Assembly: GCF_030125375.1 (NCBI RefSeq) | Contig: NZ_JASJUU010000005.1 | Span: 189,102-253,101 of the forward strand | Direction of reading: 5' to 3' | Length of the DNA stretch: 64,000 bases | Source of the DNA: Pseudoalteromonas umbrosa | GTDB lineage: Bacteria > Pseudomonadota > Gammaproteobacteria > Enterobacterales > Alteromonadaceae | The notes under the pieces: model-generated | Seen by the model: only the letters and a program-made list of their open reading frames with translations | What the model was told of the DNA's origin: nothing | Databases searched by the model: none | Shown: one piece after another, positions 1-9,352 of the stretch | Position numbering within the stretch: position 1 is the first letter of the stretch | Layout: each line of letters begins with the position of its first letter | Position numbers and translations under genes: made by a program

Positions 1-1441
1 CTTCTAAGCCAGGTATCGTACCACCTGAAAGCAGATCAGCTGCCGTTAAGTTACCCGACAAAGCATCATTCCCTTGCTGATCACTGAATCCCCAACGTAT
101 TCCCAAGTCTTCTTGAATATTATCTGTCACTGTGACCATACGAGATTCAATACGCACCTGTTTTACAGGGACATCCAGCTTTTCAACCATACGTCTTATA
201 CTTTCAATGCTACGTGCCGTATCTTTTATCAACAAGGTATTAGTTCTGGTATCAACAGAAACGCTGCCACGCAAACTAATTATGGAATTGACATCCGTTT
301 TAAGTAAGTCAGAGAACTCTTGTGCTTTTGCATAATTTAATTGGATATATTCTGTATACAAAGGCTCTAATTCTTCGACTTGCTTTCTTGCCTGTAACTC
401 TTTCGCTTCACGTGCGCTTAATTCCTCAGAAGGTGCTACCATTAAAATAGACCCTTCCATTCTTTTATCCAGGCCTTTAACTCGAAGCACTACATCAAGT
501 GCTTGGTCCCACGGTACGCCATCTAACCGCAAGGTGATATTGCCAGATACAGAGTCACTGGTGACCAAATTAAAATTGTTTGTATCTGCAATGATTTGCA
601 GGACAGAACGAACTGGAATATCTTGAAAGTTTAATGTAATTGGCTGCCCTTGGTAAGATTTGCTTTCACCAAAATTAAACTCTGTCGTGTCTTTTTCAAC
701 CGTTAGTGTAAATATGTTATCTAGCTGTTGATAGTTAAATTTAAACGCTGAACTCGGCTCAATAACCATGCGCGTTTTAGTATCTTCTCTAAACGTTTCT
801 ATTTTACTTACAACCGTACCAAAATCTGTGACATCTAACTCGTATAAATGTTCATCAGGAATGCTGATATGATGAAAATCTGCGATGATTTTATCGCCAA
901 CTTGCTGCACATCAATCGCACTTTGTGCTGACTGTAAAAATGCTAATACTTGTCCCGCACCTTCACTGGTGCGCTTAAAATCAATACTTTGAATGCCATT
1001 GATATATTGACTTGTTTTTTCATCAGCGCTTGGGTCAGGAATTGGCTTGTCGGATACTTGCAAATATACCAGATTATTTTTTACGCTGGTTTTATAAAGT
1101 TTCAGTTCTTCAAGCATAATGGAAATCCTGAAGCCACCAGCCTCCATATTGCTCTGAATAGCATGGATCCCAGCTTTGCCAATCGACATCTGCTTCAAGC
1201 TTTCTTCAAATTCGGCATCTTTAAAAAACAATTCTAAACGCGCAGGGTCATTTAAAACTTGAACTTGAGGCTCTCCTTCAAGCTGCTCATCAAATACCAA
1301 CTGTAGCTCTGTTTCACCAGAAGCTATCGGATTGTAGCGCACATCATAGAGCATAGGGATCGCATGAGAGCATATTGAAGCCCCTAAAAATACTCCGCCA
1401 ATCAGTGTTTTCGCAAAACTATTTGCTAGGTTGCGCGTCAT
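1..1441 (-). CDS. pilQ: Type IV pilus secretin PilQ (N-terminal part, cut by window edge)
   Basis: Outer-membrane secretin through which the type IV pilus leaves the cell. An open frame runs from the ATG at 1441 to the window edge, giving about 480 residues. The translation begins with a basic, hydrophobic signal peptide (MTRNLANSFAK...), followed by AMIN-type peptidoglycan-binding segments, the secretin/TonB short domain (around SYQGQPITLNFQDIPV), the N1 repeat (EYIQLNYAKAQEFSDLL) and the first strands of the secretin core (RMVTVTDNIQEDLGIRWG). The beta-barrel C terminus lies outside the window. It is the last gene of pilMNOPQ, 18 bp after pilP, as in other gammaproteobacteria. The family call is firm. 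Only the end is missing because of the window. Confidence 0.96.
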   Translation of the reverse strand, partial: MTRNLANSFAKTLIGGVFLGASICSHAIPMLYDVRYNPIASGETELQLVFDEQLEGEPQVQVLNDPARLELFFKDAEFEESLKQMSIGKAGIHAIQSNMEAGGFRISIMLEELKLYKTSVKNNLVYLQVSDKPIPDPSADEKTSQYINGIQSIDFKRTSEGAGQVLAFLQSAQSAIDVQQVGDKIIADFHHISIPDEHLYELDVTDFGTVVSKIETFREDTKTRMVIEPSSAFKFNYQQLDNIFTLTVEKDTTEFNFGESKSYQGQPITLNFQDIPVRSVLQIIADTNNFNLVTSDSVSGNITLRLDGVPWDQALDVVLRVKGLDKRMEGSILMVAPSEELSAREAKELQARKQVEELEPLYTEYIQLNYAKAQEFSDLLKTDVNSIISLRGSVSVDTRTNTLLIKDTARSIESIRRMVEKLDVPVKQVRIESRMVTVTDNIQEDLGIRWGFSDQQGNDALSGNLTAADLLSGGTIPGLE

Positions 1442-1459
1442 AGTCGTATCACCTTTTTA

Positions 1460-1999
1460 TTATTCACTCGCGCCCATTTCACCAGCTTCTGGCATCTCAA
1501 CTGTTGTGAGTCGCTCTTTCCAACAACCAGAGCCATCAGGGATAAGCTCCATTAACTCAATTCTATCAGAGTGGACACCGACCACTTCACCATGATAAAG
1601 CCCCATATATTGTCCTTCTTTAACTCGATATAAACCCTGATCAGCCGCCTTTATCAATGCCCAAGTTGTTATATTAGTTGCAATTATGCCTTTCATGACA
1701 AGGTTATCCAATGGGAATTTTTCAAGTGGGTCTCGCATTCTTTCCGGATCAGGATGAAGACAGTTTTTTATTTGCACTAGTCTATTTTCAATTACTTCTG
1801 GCTGAGGTGCTACAAATGGACTTCGCAACTCAGATGCTTGATACGGAAAATGCTCAAAGTTCATCATTTCTGGAATGGGGTCAATATAAGGCGTTGCACT
1901 GGCCTGTACCCTGTCGATATACTCCTTTTGCTCTGCTGTATCATCATTACAACCAGATAAAAGCAATATCAGAAGCACCAAAGGAGCCAGACGCATCAT
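1460..1999 (-). CDS. pilP: Type IV pilus inner-membrane lipoprotein PilP
   Basis: Lipoprotein that links the PilNO inner-membrane complex to the PilQ secretin. The 179-residue product opens with a lipoprotein signal and lipobox (LLSGC, Cys17). A low-complexity linker follows, then a C-terminal beta domain typical of PilP (YRVKEGQYMGLYHGEVVGV). Length matches the family. The start codon overlaps the pilO stop by 4 bp (ATGA), so translation is probably coupled. Order and overlap within pilMNOPQ support the assignment. Confidence 0.95.
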   Translation of the reverse strand: MMRLAPLVLLILLLSGCNDDTAEQKEYIDRVQASATPYIDPIPEMMNFEHFPYQASELRSPFVAPQPEVIENRLVQIKNCLHPDPERMRDPLEKFPLDNLVMKGIIATNITTWALIKAADQGLYRVKEGQYMGLYHGEVVGVHSDRIELMELIPDGSGCWKERLTTVEMPEAGEMGASE

Positions 2000-2601
2000 C
2001 GGCTTCCTCCTTGCTCATAACGATATGTCTTGGCTACTACACCAAAAACTAACGAGTTATTGCCAGCATTTTCAATTCTAAAATCATGCAAGCTCACTAT
2101 CCTTGGTAACTGAGCCACTTTACTCACAAACTCACCAAACTCATGATAACTGCCCACAACTTCAAGATTAATCGGTAACTCCGTATAAAACTCTTTTTTC
2201 ACTTCCGGTAACCAACCAATCTTTAAAAATGTTAAGCCGCTAGAAGTGCCTACATACGTTAAATCATCTAATAACCCTGGCGTTTCATTCGATGTTGGCA
2301 GCTTTCTCAATAGTTGAGAAAATTGATCTTCCATATCGAGCATTTGCTGCCTGTATAACTCTAAATTATTTGCCCGACCATATTTTATACGGTAACTTTT
2401 GCGCAGTTCTTCTTCTTTATTTACAGCGGCTTCATAGCGATCGATAGATGAAGAGACAAGCATGGTATAGCCAACAATGAGCATAATAAGGACCACCATG
2501 GTGCAGCACAGTATCTTAACGGGTAAAGGCCATTCACCTATATTATCTAACTCAACTTCATTCCAATCGATTTCTTGTAATGATTTGATATCAAGTTTCA
2601 C
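1996..2601 (-). CDS. pilO: Type IV pilus assembly protein PilO
   Basis: Inner-membrane protein that forms a heterodimer with PilN in the pilus alignment subcomplex. The 201-residue product has a short cytoplasmic N terminus, one membrane segment at about residues 28-50 (ILCCTMVVLIMLIVGYTML), a coiled-coil stretch (about 55-95) and a ferredoxin-like periplasmic domain (LEVVGSYHEFGEFVSKVAQLPRI is the family signature region). Its ends overlap both neighbours by 4 bp, pilN upstream and pilP downstream. Confidence 0.96.
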   Translation of the reverse strand: MKLDIKSLQEIDWNEVELDNIGEWPLPVKILCCTMVVLIMLIVGYTMLVSSSIDRYEAAVNKEEELRKSYRIKYGRANNLELYRQQMLDMEDQFSQLLRKLPTSNETPGLLDDLTYVGTSSGLTFLKIGWLPEVKKEFYTELPINLEVVGSYHEFGEFVSKVAQLPRIVSLHDFRIENAGNNSLVFGVVAKTYRYEQGGSR

Positions 2602-3200
2602 GATTCCGGTACTCCTGCCTCTGCATTACCAGCCTGTTGACGCTCCTGCTCCATTTGCTCAAATGACTTAACATAAAAATGCATCATAAAATCGCTAAGG
2701 AGTCGGTCATCATTGCTCCCTGCAACAATGCCTTGGATAACCGGTTTTTCCAGTAAATAAGAGGATTCTACTGCTCGGAGCATTTGTGACAATCGATTAT
2801 TTGACTCGCTACGCCCCACTACTTTAATCATATCTTCGGTGCGTTCTAAACTTGTTAAATAAACACCTGCAGGGACTACCCTGGCCACTTCATCAATAAT
2901 TTGAGTACCCAAATTACGGTTACTTTGCAACACCTCAATGAGCCGTATTCGACGCTGAAGGTTTTCTTTTTGTTTATTTAGACCTTCAATTTCACCAATA
3001 CGTTTATCTAATTTGGCTATTTCACCTTGCAAGTAGTGATTTTTAATTTCCTGACCTTGTCTTAATCCGTCGTAAAATGTTCCCATCAAATACATTACAG
3101 CCAAACTTGTCGCGACAATCACAGCCAAAATAGACAGAAACTTTTGCTGAGATGCCTGCCTCTGTTGTTCTCGCCATGGAAGTAAATTTATATGTGGCAT
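2598..3200 (-). CDS. pilN: Type IV pilus assembly protein PilN
   Basis: Bitopic inner-membrane partner of PilO. Its N-terminal tail (MPHINLLPWRE) is the conserved INLLPWR motif that binds PilM in the cytoplasm. A membrane segment follows at about residues 22-42, then a coiled coil and a ferredoxin-like periplasmic domain. The product has 200 residues, normal for the family. The start lies 13 bp inside the 3' end of pilM and the stop overlaps pilO by 4 bp, so the operon is tightly coupled. Confidence 0.96.
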   Translation of the reverse strand: MPHINLLPWREQQRQASQQKFLSILAVIVATSLAVMYLMGTFYDGLRQGQEIKNHYLQGEIAKLDKRIGEIEGLNKQKENLQRRIRLIEVLQSNRNLGTQIIDEVARVVPAGVYLTSLERTEDMIKVVGRSESNNRLSQMLRAVESSYLLEKPVIQGIVAGSNDDRLLSDFMMHFYVKSFEQMEQERQQAGNAEAGVPES

Positions 3201-4267
3201 GCAGAAAAGCTCCTCAAAGCCAGTCCCGTTGCTATCGAGAATTGCGCACTATGACGGTTAAGCACACTTCTATCAACTTTAGGAGCTATTTCCATATTCG
3301 CAAATGGATCACCAATGATGCTATGCACACCTAATTCATCGACCAAGAGTCGATCTAAGCCTTCGACTAACGCGGTACCGCCAGTCAAAATAATGTAATC
3401 CACTTGATCATGACCACTGGTTGTCATAAACATTTGTAATGCTCTCCTTATTTGCTGAAGGAGAGAAGTTTGAAATGGAGCCAAAACCTCAAAAGTATAG
3501 TTAGGTGGAAGGTCCCCTGTCGTCTTTGCTAGCTCAGCTTCATCAAAGGTCTTATTATAATAAGCTACAATACTATTAGTATATTGCTCACCACCGAATA
3601 CTTGATCTCTTGTATACAGTGTTTTTCCCGACTGTACCACACTAATTAAAGTCACGACCGCACCAATATCAATAATTGCCACAACTTTGTCATAGGCGTC
3701 AGATGGTAGCTGCTCGTACAATACATCAACTGAGCGTGCCAGCGCATAGCTCTCAACATCAACAACTTTTGCCTTTAAGCCTGACTCCTCCAACGCACCT
3801 ACTCGCGCCTGCACACTTTCTGTACGTGCTGCAGACAATAAGACGTTAACTTTAGATGGATCTGCTTCATTGACGGATAATTTTTCAAAATCCAGACTGA
3901 CTTCATCAAGTGGATAAGGAATTAAGCTATCCGCTTCAATGGCGATTTGTGATTCTAATTCAGCATCTGTTAAAGACACATCCATAAATATCATTTTTGT
4001 GATAACGGTTTGTCCAGAAACAGCAACCGATGCAAACTGAGTGCCTTTAGGTAATCTTTTTTTTAGTTTAGCAATAACTCGACCTATTGCTTCAATATCT
4101 TGAATCGCACGTTCTTTCATCGCACCTTTTGGCAGAGGCTCAATGGCAACCGCTTCAACTCGGTACCCTGCACTTGACTCAGCAAGAAGCACAGCTTTTA
4201 CACAGTGCGAGCCGATATCTACTCCAACCATCATAGGGGCGTGCTTTTTAAATATTTGATCGAACAT
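3188..4267 (-). CDS. pilM: Type IV pilus assembly ATPase-like protein PilM
   Basis: Cytoplasmic actin-like/FtsA-like protein that binds nucleotide and the N-terminal tail of PilN. The 359-residue product shows the phosphate-1 motif VGVDIGSHCVKAV near the N terminus, the VVAIIDIGAVVTLISVV motif in the middle and the adenosine motif IILTGGTALVEGL near residue 285. It is the first gene of pilMNOPQ. The 226-bp gap to the divergent mrcA must hold both promoters. The pilM-mrcA divergence is conserved in this group. Confidence 0.96.
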   Translation of the reverse strand: MFDQIFKKHAPMMVGVDIGSHCVKAVLLAESSAGYRVEAVAIEPLPKGAMKERAIQDIEAIGRVIAKLKKRLPKGTQFASVAVSGQTVITKMIFMDVSLTDAELESQIAIEADSLIPYPLDEVSLDFEKLSVNEADPSKVNVLLSAARTESVQARVGALEESGLKAKVVDVESYALARSVDVLYEQLPSDAYDKVVAIIDIGAVVTLISVVQSGKTLYTRDQVFGGEQYTNSIVAYYNKTFDEAELAKTTGDLPPNYTFEVLAPFQTSLLQQIRRALQMFMTTSGHDQVDYIILTGGTALVEGLDRLLVDELGVHSIIGDPFANMEIAPKVDRSVLNRHSAQFSIATGLALRSFSACHI

Positions 4268-4493
4268 GCAATTTACCCAAGTATAAGTTCTAGTCGTTAT
4301 ATTGGCGCTTTAAATTAGGAATTAACATTTGATACGCCATAAGTATTATGCATTATACTTACCAAACAACAACAGTGCATTATTTAACACCTGTTCGGGT
4401 AGAAGAATTTACGCAAAAGTTATTAATCGTTTTTTAATCAGGATATACTAACAGCGTCCATTTGTAATTGGGAGTCTCACTAGGGATAAATTC
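4268..4493. promoter_or_regulatory. Divergent pilM / mrcA promoter region
   Basis: This 226-bp AT-rich intergenic stretch separates two divergently transcribed genes, so it must carry a promoter for each. I see several TATA-rich hexamers (for example around 4345-4365) but cannot pick -35/-10 pairs with confidence. No gene is visible. Confidence 0.5.
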
Positions 4494-6941
4494 GTGAATT
4501 TATTAAAAAGATTATTACAGACTATTTTCGTTTTTGGCCTTTTTGGCTTGCTGATTCTGGTCGGCTTGTATTTCTATGTGAAATCAGATATTCCCAGTGT
4601 CAAAGTCCTTAAAGACGTGCAATTACAAACCCCGATGCAGGTATTCACTCGCGATGGAAAACTGATCAATCAGTTTGGTGAAAAGCGCCGCATACCAGTC
4701 AAAATCGACGACGTTCCAGAACCCATGCTCAATGCCTTTTTAGCGACAGAAGATAACCGCTTTTATGAACACTTTGGCATTGACCCTATAGGTATCGTCC
4801 GCTCTTTTATTGTCCTAGTCAGTACGGGCCAAAAAAAGCAAGGCGCAAGTACCATCACAATGCAATTGGCAAGAAATTTTTTCTTAACGCGAGAAAAAGC
4901 CTATATCCGTAAAGTCAAAGAAATCTTCATTGCTTTACATATAGAGCGCTTACTGAGCAAAGATGAAATCTTTGAGCTATATCTCAACAAAATTGAACTG
5001 GGTCATCGCTCATTTGGTATTGGCGCTGCTGCACAAGTTTATTATGGCAAAGAACTTAGCGAGCTCACGTTACCACAAATGGCGATGATTGCTGGCTTAC
5101 CTAAAGCTCCTTCGGCACTCAACCCAATACGTAACCCAACTCGCGCAAAAGCAAGACGTAATGTCGTATTAGGCCGCATGCTTACTGAAAAGTACATTAC
5201 ACAAGCTGAGTATCAAGACGCTATCAATGCGCCAATCACGGCAAAACGCCATGGTGCTGAAATTGAGTTATATGCCCCTTACATTTCTGAAATGGTTCGC
5301 GCTTATATGGTTGAAAAATATGGCGCAGATACAGCTTATAACTCAGGCTTTCGCGTTTACACTACAGTCGATGCCAGTACACAAGCTGCTGCGCAACAGG
5401 CGCTTGTTAATAACTTGCATAATTATGATATGCGACATGGCTTCAGGGGACCAAGTGCTCGATACTGGCAAGCAGAAGAAACCCCATGGACTACTTCACA
5501 AATCACTGAACGACTTAAAAAAGTCAAAGCAATTGATCCGCTTCATGCGGCAGTCGTCACAGCACTTGGGGAGCAATCTGCAGAGGTTGTCCTTAAATCA
5601 GGTGAAACCATTACATTAGACTGGCAATCCATAAGCTGGGCGCGTGCATACATTTCCGAACGTCGTCAAGGCCATGCTCCAAAAACTGCGGCAGATATTT
5701 TAACCCCAGGGATGCAAGTATGGGTTCGTCGCATTGATCAAACATGGATGCTAAGCCAATTACCACAGCCTGCCAGTGCACTTGTTTCTCTTAACCCGCA
5801 AAATGGGCAAATCAAAGCGCTTGTAGGTGGATATAGTTTTAAGCAAAGCCAATATAACCGAGCTGTTCAGGCCAAACGCCAAGTTGGGTCTAACATTAAG
5901 CCATTCATTTATTCAGCTGCTTTCGAAGGTGATTACACACTTGCAACCATTATAAATGATGCACCTATCAATCATTGGGACAATAGCTTAGGCGTTGCTT
6001 GGCGGCCAAAAAACAGCCCAAATGTCTACAGTGGACCTATTCGTATTCGCAGAGCCTTAGCGCAGTCTAAGAACGTCGTATCAATTAGGCTTATGCGTGG
6101 TGTCGGGCTAAATAATACCGCAGACCACATTCTTAAATTCGGTTTTAATGATGCTGATCTCGTGCGCAGTGAATCTCTTGCATTGGGGAGTGCTGCTTTG
6201 ACACCATTGGAGATGGCAAGGGGCATGAGTACCTTTGCCAATGGTGGCCACTTGATTGAGCCCTACTTCATTGACAGACTTACAGATGCATTTGGCAATG
6301 AGCTTGGTACTGCAACACCATTACATGTATGCAGCGATGAGGAGTTAGAGACCGACCCATATCAATGCGCCCCAAGAATCATCTCCGAAAAAAATGCATT
6401 CTTAGTGGCTGATGCACTAAAAAGTGCTATTTGGGGCGGAGGCAGCTGGCGGCATAAAACGGGCTGGACAGGTACAGGCTGGCGCGCTCAATCGTTAAAA
6501 CGTAAGGACCTAGCAGGCAAAACAGGCACGACCAATAATGCTGTTGATACTTGGTTTACAGGCTTTAACCGCAATCTGTTAACTACAGTATGGGTGGGCT
6601 TTGATGATGCCAGCAAGCCTTTGGGACGAGCCGCCTACAATAGTAACCTTGGTAAAAAGCAAATCGTCGGCGCAGAAGCAGGCGCAACCACCGCGCAACC
6701 GGCATGGGTAAGCTTCATGCGACATGCACTTAAAGATGAACCCCTAGCACCAATTGAGCCACCTCCAGGACTGGTTTCAATTCGAATTGATTTGAAAACA
6801 GGGTTATTAAGTGAAAGAAATGACCATACCAGTCGCTTTGAATATTTTGAGCGCGGCACTGCACCGACAAAATATGTCCTCGATTCTGGTAGCAGTACCC
6901 CATTTGAAGACTCCTTACCAGCCACAGAAGAGCTCTTCTAA
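4494..6941 (+). CDS. mrcA: Penicillin-binding protein 1A (bifunctional peptidoglycan synthase)
   Basis: Class A penicillin-binding protein that polymerises glycan strands and cross-links peptides at the inner membrane. The 815-residue product starts with a membrane anchor (about 8-28). The GT51 glycosyltransferase motifs follow: EDNRFYEHFGID near residue 86, then GASTITMQLARN. An OB-like insert precedes the transpeptidase, where SxxK (GSNIKPF, Ser about 466), SKN (LAQSKNVV) and KTGTT (about 674) are all present. Length agrees with E. coli PBP1a (850) allowing for a shorter tail. The start is GTG at 4494; a bidirectional terminator follows the stop. Confidence 0.97.
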   Translation: MNLLKRLLQTIFVFGLFGLLILVGLYFYVKSDIPSVKVLKDVQLQTPMQVFTRDGKLINQFGEKRRIPVKIDDVPEPMLNAFLATEDNRFYEHFGIDPIGIVRSFIVLVSTGQKKQGASTITMQLARNFFLTREKAYIRKVKEIFIALHIERLLSKDEIFELYLNKIELGHRSFGIGAAAQVYYGKELSELTLPQMAMIAGLPKAPSALNPIRNPTRAKARRNVVLGRMLTEKYITQAEYQDAINAPITAKRHGAEIELYAPYISEMVRAYMVEKYGADTAYNSGFRVYTTVDASTQAAAQQALVNNLHNYDMRHGFRGPSARYWQAEETPWTTSQITERLKKVKAIDPLHAAVVTALGEQSAEVVLKSGETITLDWQSISWARAYISERRQGHAPKTAADILTPGMQVWVRRIDQTWMLSQLPQPASALVSLNPQNGQIKALVGGYSFKQSQYNRAVQAKRQVGSNIKPFIYSAAFEGDYTLATIINDAPINHWDNSLGVAWRPKNSPNVYSGPIRIRRALAQSKNVVSIRLMRGVGLNNTADHILKFGFNDADLVRSESLALGSAALTPLEMARGMSTFANGGHLIEPYFIDRLTDAFGNELGTATPLHVCSDEELETDPYQCAPRIISEKNAFLVADALKSAIWGGGSWRHKTGWTGTGWRAQSLKRKDLAGKTGTTNNAVDTWFTGFNRNLLTTVWVGFDDASKPLGRAAYNSNLGKKQIVGAEAGATTAQPAWVSFMRHALKDEPLAPIEPPPGLVSIRIDLKTGLLSERNDHTSRFEYFERGTAPTKYVLDSGSSTPFEDSLPATEELF

Positions 6942-6949
6942 CCGCATAA

Positions 6950-6976
6950 AAAAGGCCATGCTAAGCATGGCCTTTT
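6950..6976. terminator. Bidirectional Rho-independent terminator between mrcA and metL
   Basis: A perfect inverted repeat AAAAGGCCATG (6950-6960) / CATGGCCTTTT (6966-6976) with a 5-nt loop has A-runs on one side and T-runs on the other. It can therefore end both the mrcA transcript and the convergent metBL transcript. Confidence 0.9.
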
Positions 6977-6999
6977 ATTTAATAAATCACAAGGTACAG

Positions 7000-9348
7000 C
7001 TATTTGAGCTTTTGAGTTAACCAGTACAAGTCTGAATGTATGCCCGCAGCTGTCACCTCTTTACCAGCACCAGGACCTTGGATGACCAATGGATTACTTT
7101 CATACCATTGGCTGGTGATCACAAATATATTATCACCTGGCGTTAGGTTCGCGATCGCACTACCAGCTTCAGCATAGGCAATACCTACTTTCGCACTGAC
7201 TTTACCTTGTGCATCAACCTCTAGTGCGCCGGTATAGCGTAAAGCTTTACCTTGAGACTGTGCTTGCTCATAACGTGATTGGTAGAACTCATCTAGCGCC
7301 TCACGCTTGGCTAAAAACGAATCCCAATTACCGTCAGCCAGATGCACTGGCATTAAAGGCTCCAAAGCGATGTCGTCAACATCAAGCTGCAAACCTAAGT
7401 CTCTCGCTAAAATAAGCAGTTTGCGCTGCATATCTCGTCCAGATAAATCTTCTCGAGGGTCTGGTTCCGTATAACCCATTGACTGTGCTTCTAAAACCAG
7501 TTCTGAAAACGCTTTACTACCATCAAAACTGCTACATAGCCACGAAAGCGTGCCAGAGAATACCCCCTCAATACGAGTCACTGTATCTCCACTATTTTGA
7601 AGATCTGCTAGGGCAAAGTTAATGGGTAATCCAGCACCAACGCTGGTGTTATACCGCCAATGTAAATTGCGTTCTTGCAACTGCTCAAGTAACTTACCAT
7701 ACCAAGTTTGCTCTGCTGTACCTGCATATTTATTGGCACTGATCAGGTGACAATCATGTGCGACAAAACTTGGATACATGTTGCTAAAGGCGTCGCTGGC
7801 AGTAATATCTATCACCACCTTATTTTCGTAATCAAGCTCACCAATACGCTCTAGTAAATCTTCTGGCTGATAGGCTTGTGCTTCACTACGCCACTGCTGC
7901 TGCCAACTTCCAATGTTAATACCACTTGGGCAAAACAGCATTTCTTTCGAGCGAACCAATGCCACAACTTTAAGATCAAATGTTGCCTGGAGCTTTTCAA
8001 CTTGCTTTTGGCACTGCTCAACAAATACCTCTCCAACATTGCCAAGCCCAGCAATAATCACAGCAAGTTCTCGGCCTTTGTTCACTAATTTATCATGTAA
8101 AATAGCCAGTACATCACTGTCTATCGATTGATCTGTTAAAAACAAGGCATAGCTACCATCACTGTGAGTAAAACGTACAACTACATCTTGCTGTTCTAAC
8201 ACAGTCGCAGCCTGCTGGGTTAAATGCGCCGTTTCATGACTCGGCGAAACAATTGCTAGCCCTCTGAGATGTGACTCAACAATATTACCTCGTCCGGCTA
8301 AATGACTCGCAACAGCGTGGGTGTCCTTGCTTGGCACAAGCAAATAATCCTCACCACCTTTGTTAAAGTGATGAATACTATGCTGTATTAACTGACTCAA
8401 GGTGCGCACTTCGCCAACAGCTAGCCCTTCAACACGGATCAAGTCTAACTCATCAAAAGTGGTGATAAAGCGTTTGTCTTTGCTGTAACCTTGCTTGACG
8501 ATTTCCGTACCAACCACTTCTGGGTCAAAGCTGCTGCGCACTTGTAATTTTATATTGGTGTCTTTTAATGGTGAGAGTGTCTTAGCATGCAGTACAGGGT
8601 TGCCAAGGCGTGCTAATAAGTTGGCCTGAACACGGCACACTTTTGGATATTTTATTGCAGAGCTCACTTTACGAGGGTCCGTGCTAAATACGCCCTGAGT
8701 ATCAGTCCAAATTGAAACAGCTTTGGCATCAACATAGTTGGCGAGTAAAGTTGCGCTATAGTCACTGCCATTGCGTCCAAGCGTAATCGTTTTTCCATCG
8801 CAATCAGAGGCAATAAAGCCAGTCACAACGTAAATCTTATCCGCCTTAATTTGCGCAAGACAGGCTTGCTTATTTTGTGCATGCAATAACTGACCTTGGT
8901 GCTGTGTGAACAGTGTTCTTGCATCCACATCCTGTGATTCCACATTTAAGGTACTGAGCAATCGAGCTAATAATCTTGCTGACCAAATCTCACCATGTGC
9001 TAACAGTGTCGCCTCATGCAATGAGTCACCCTTTGCCGCTTTAGCAATGCTCTGCAATTCATCTTTTAATTGGCTTGATAATGCATTCGCTTGTTGACTA
9101 TCAAACAGCTCACTTAGAAGTTGATTTTGATGATTTTCTACCTGCAATAAGATGTCGTTAAATCCGTTGTCATCTTTTTGCACATAGCTTTGCCATAGCT
9201 TGACCAAAGTATTAGTCGTTTTACCAGCCGCAGAAACAACAACACAATCACCTGCTTGGCATTGGCCCAAAATGATATTTGCAACCGCTTGATAGCGCGC
9301 TGCTGAGCTCAGGCTTGAGCCACCAAATTTATGTACTACTTTTGTCAT
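7000..9348 (-). CDS. metL: Bifunctional aspartokinase / homoserine dehydrogenase (MetL type)
   Basis: Catalyses the first step (aspartate to aspartyl phosphate) and third step (aspartate semialdehyde to homoserine) of the methionine/threonine branch. The N terminus carries the kinase signature VHKFGGSSL. The phosphate/aspartate motif ITLGRNGSDYSATLLANYV follows, then a regulatory ACT-like linker. The homoserine dehydrogenase part starts at about residue 440 (VIIAGLGNVGEVFVEQ, Rossmann) and has the catalytic stretch GYTEPDPREDLSGRDMQRK. I place the start at ATG 9348 (MTKVVHKFGG, 782 residues) because an upstream extension to 9399 would run into metB. It lies 4 bp after metB. That linkage with the MetJ box supports MetL rather than ThrA. 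Confidence 0.93.
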   Translation of the reverse strand: MTKVVHKFGGSSLSSAARYQAVANIILGQCQAGDCVVVSAAGKTTNTLVKLWQSYVQKDDNGFNDILLQVENHQNQLLSELFDSQQANALSSQLKDELQSIAKAAKGDSLHEATLLAHGEIWSARLLARLLSTLNVESQDVDARTLFTQHQGQLLHAQNKQACLAQIKADKIYVVTGFIASDCDGKTITLGRNGSDYSATLLANYVDAKAVSIWTDTQGVFSTDPRKVSSAIKYPKVCRVQANLLARLGNPVLHAKTLSPLKDTNIKLQVRSSFDPEVVGTEIVKQGYSKDKRFITTFDELDLIRVEGLAVGEVRTLSQLIQHSIHHFNKGGEDYLLVPSKDTHAVASHLAGRGNIVESHLRGLAIVSPSHETAHLTQQAATVLEQQDVVVRFTHSDGSYALFLTDQSIDSDVLAILHDKLVNKGRELAVIIAGLGNVGEVFVEQCQKQVEKLQATFDLKVVALVRSKEMLFCPSGINIGSWQQQWRSEAQAYQPEDLLERIGELDYENKVVIDITASDAFSNMYPSFVAHDCHLISANKYAGTAEQTWYGKLLEQLQERNLHWRYNTSVGAGLPINFALADLQNSGDTVTRIEGVFSGTLSWLCSSFDGSKAFSELVLEAQSMGYTEPDPREDLSGRDMQRKLLILARDLGLQLDVDDIALEPLMPVHLADGNWDSFLAKREALDEFYQSRYEQAQSQGKALRYTGALEVDAQGKVSAKVGIAYAEAGSAIANLTPGDNIFVITSQWYESNPLVIQGPGAGKEVTAAGIHSDLYWLTQKLK

Positions 9349-9352
9349 GTTC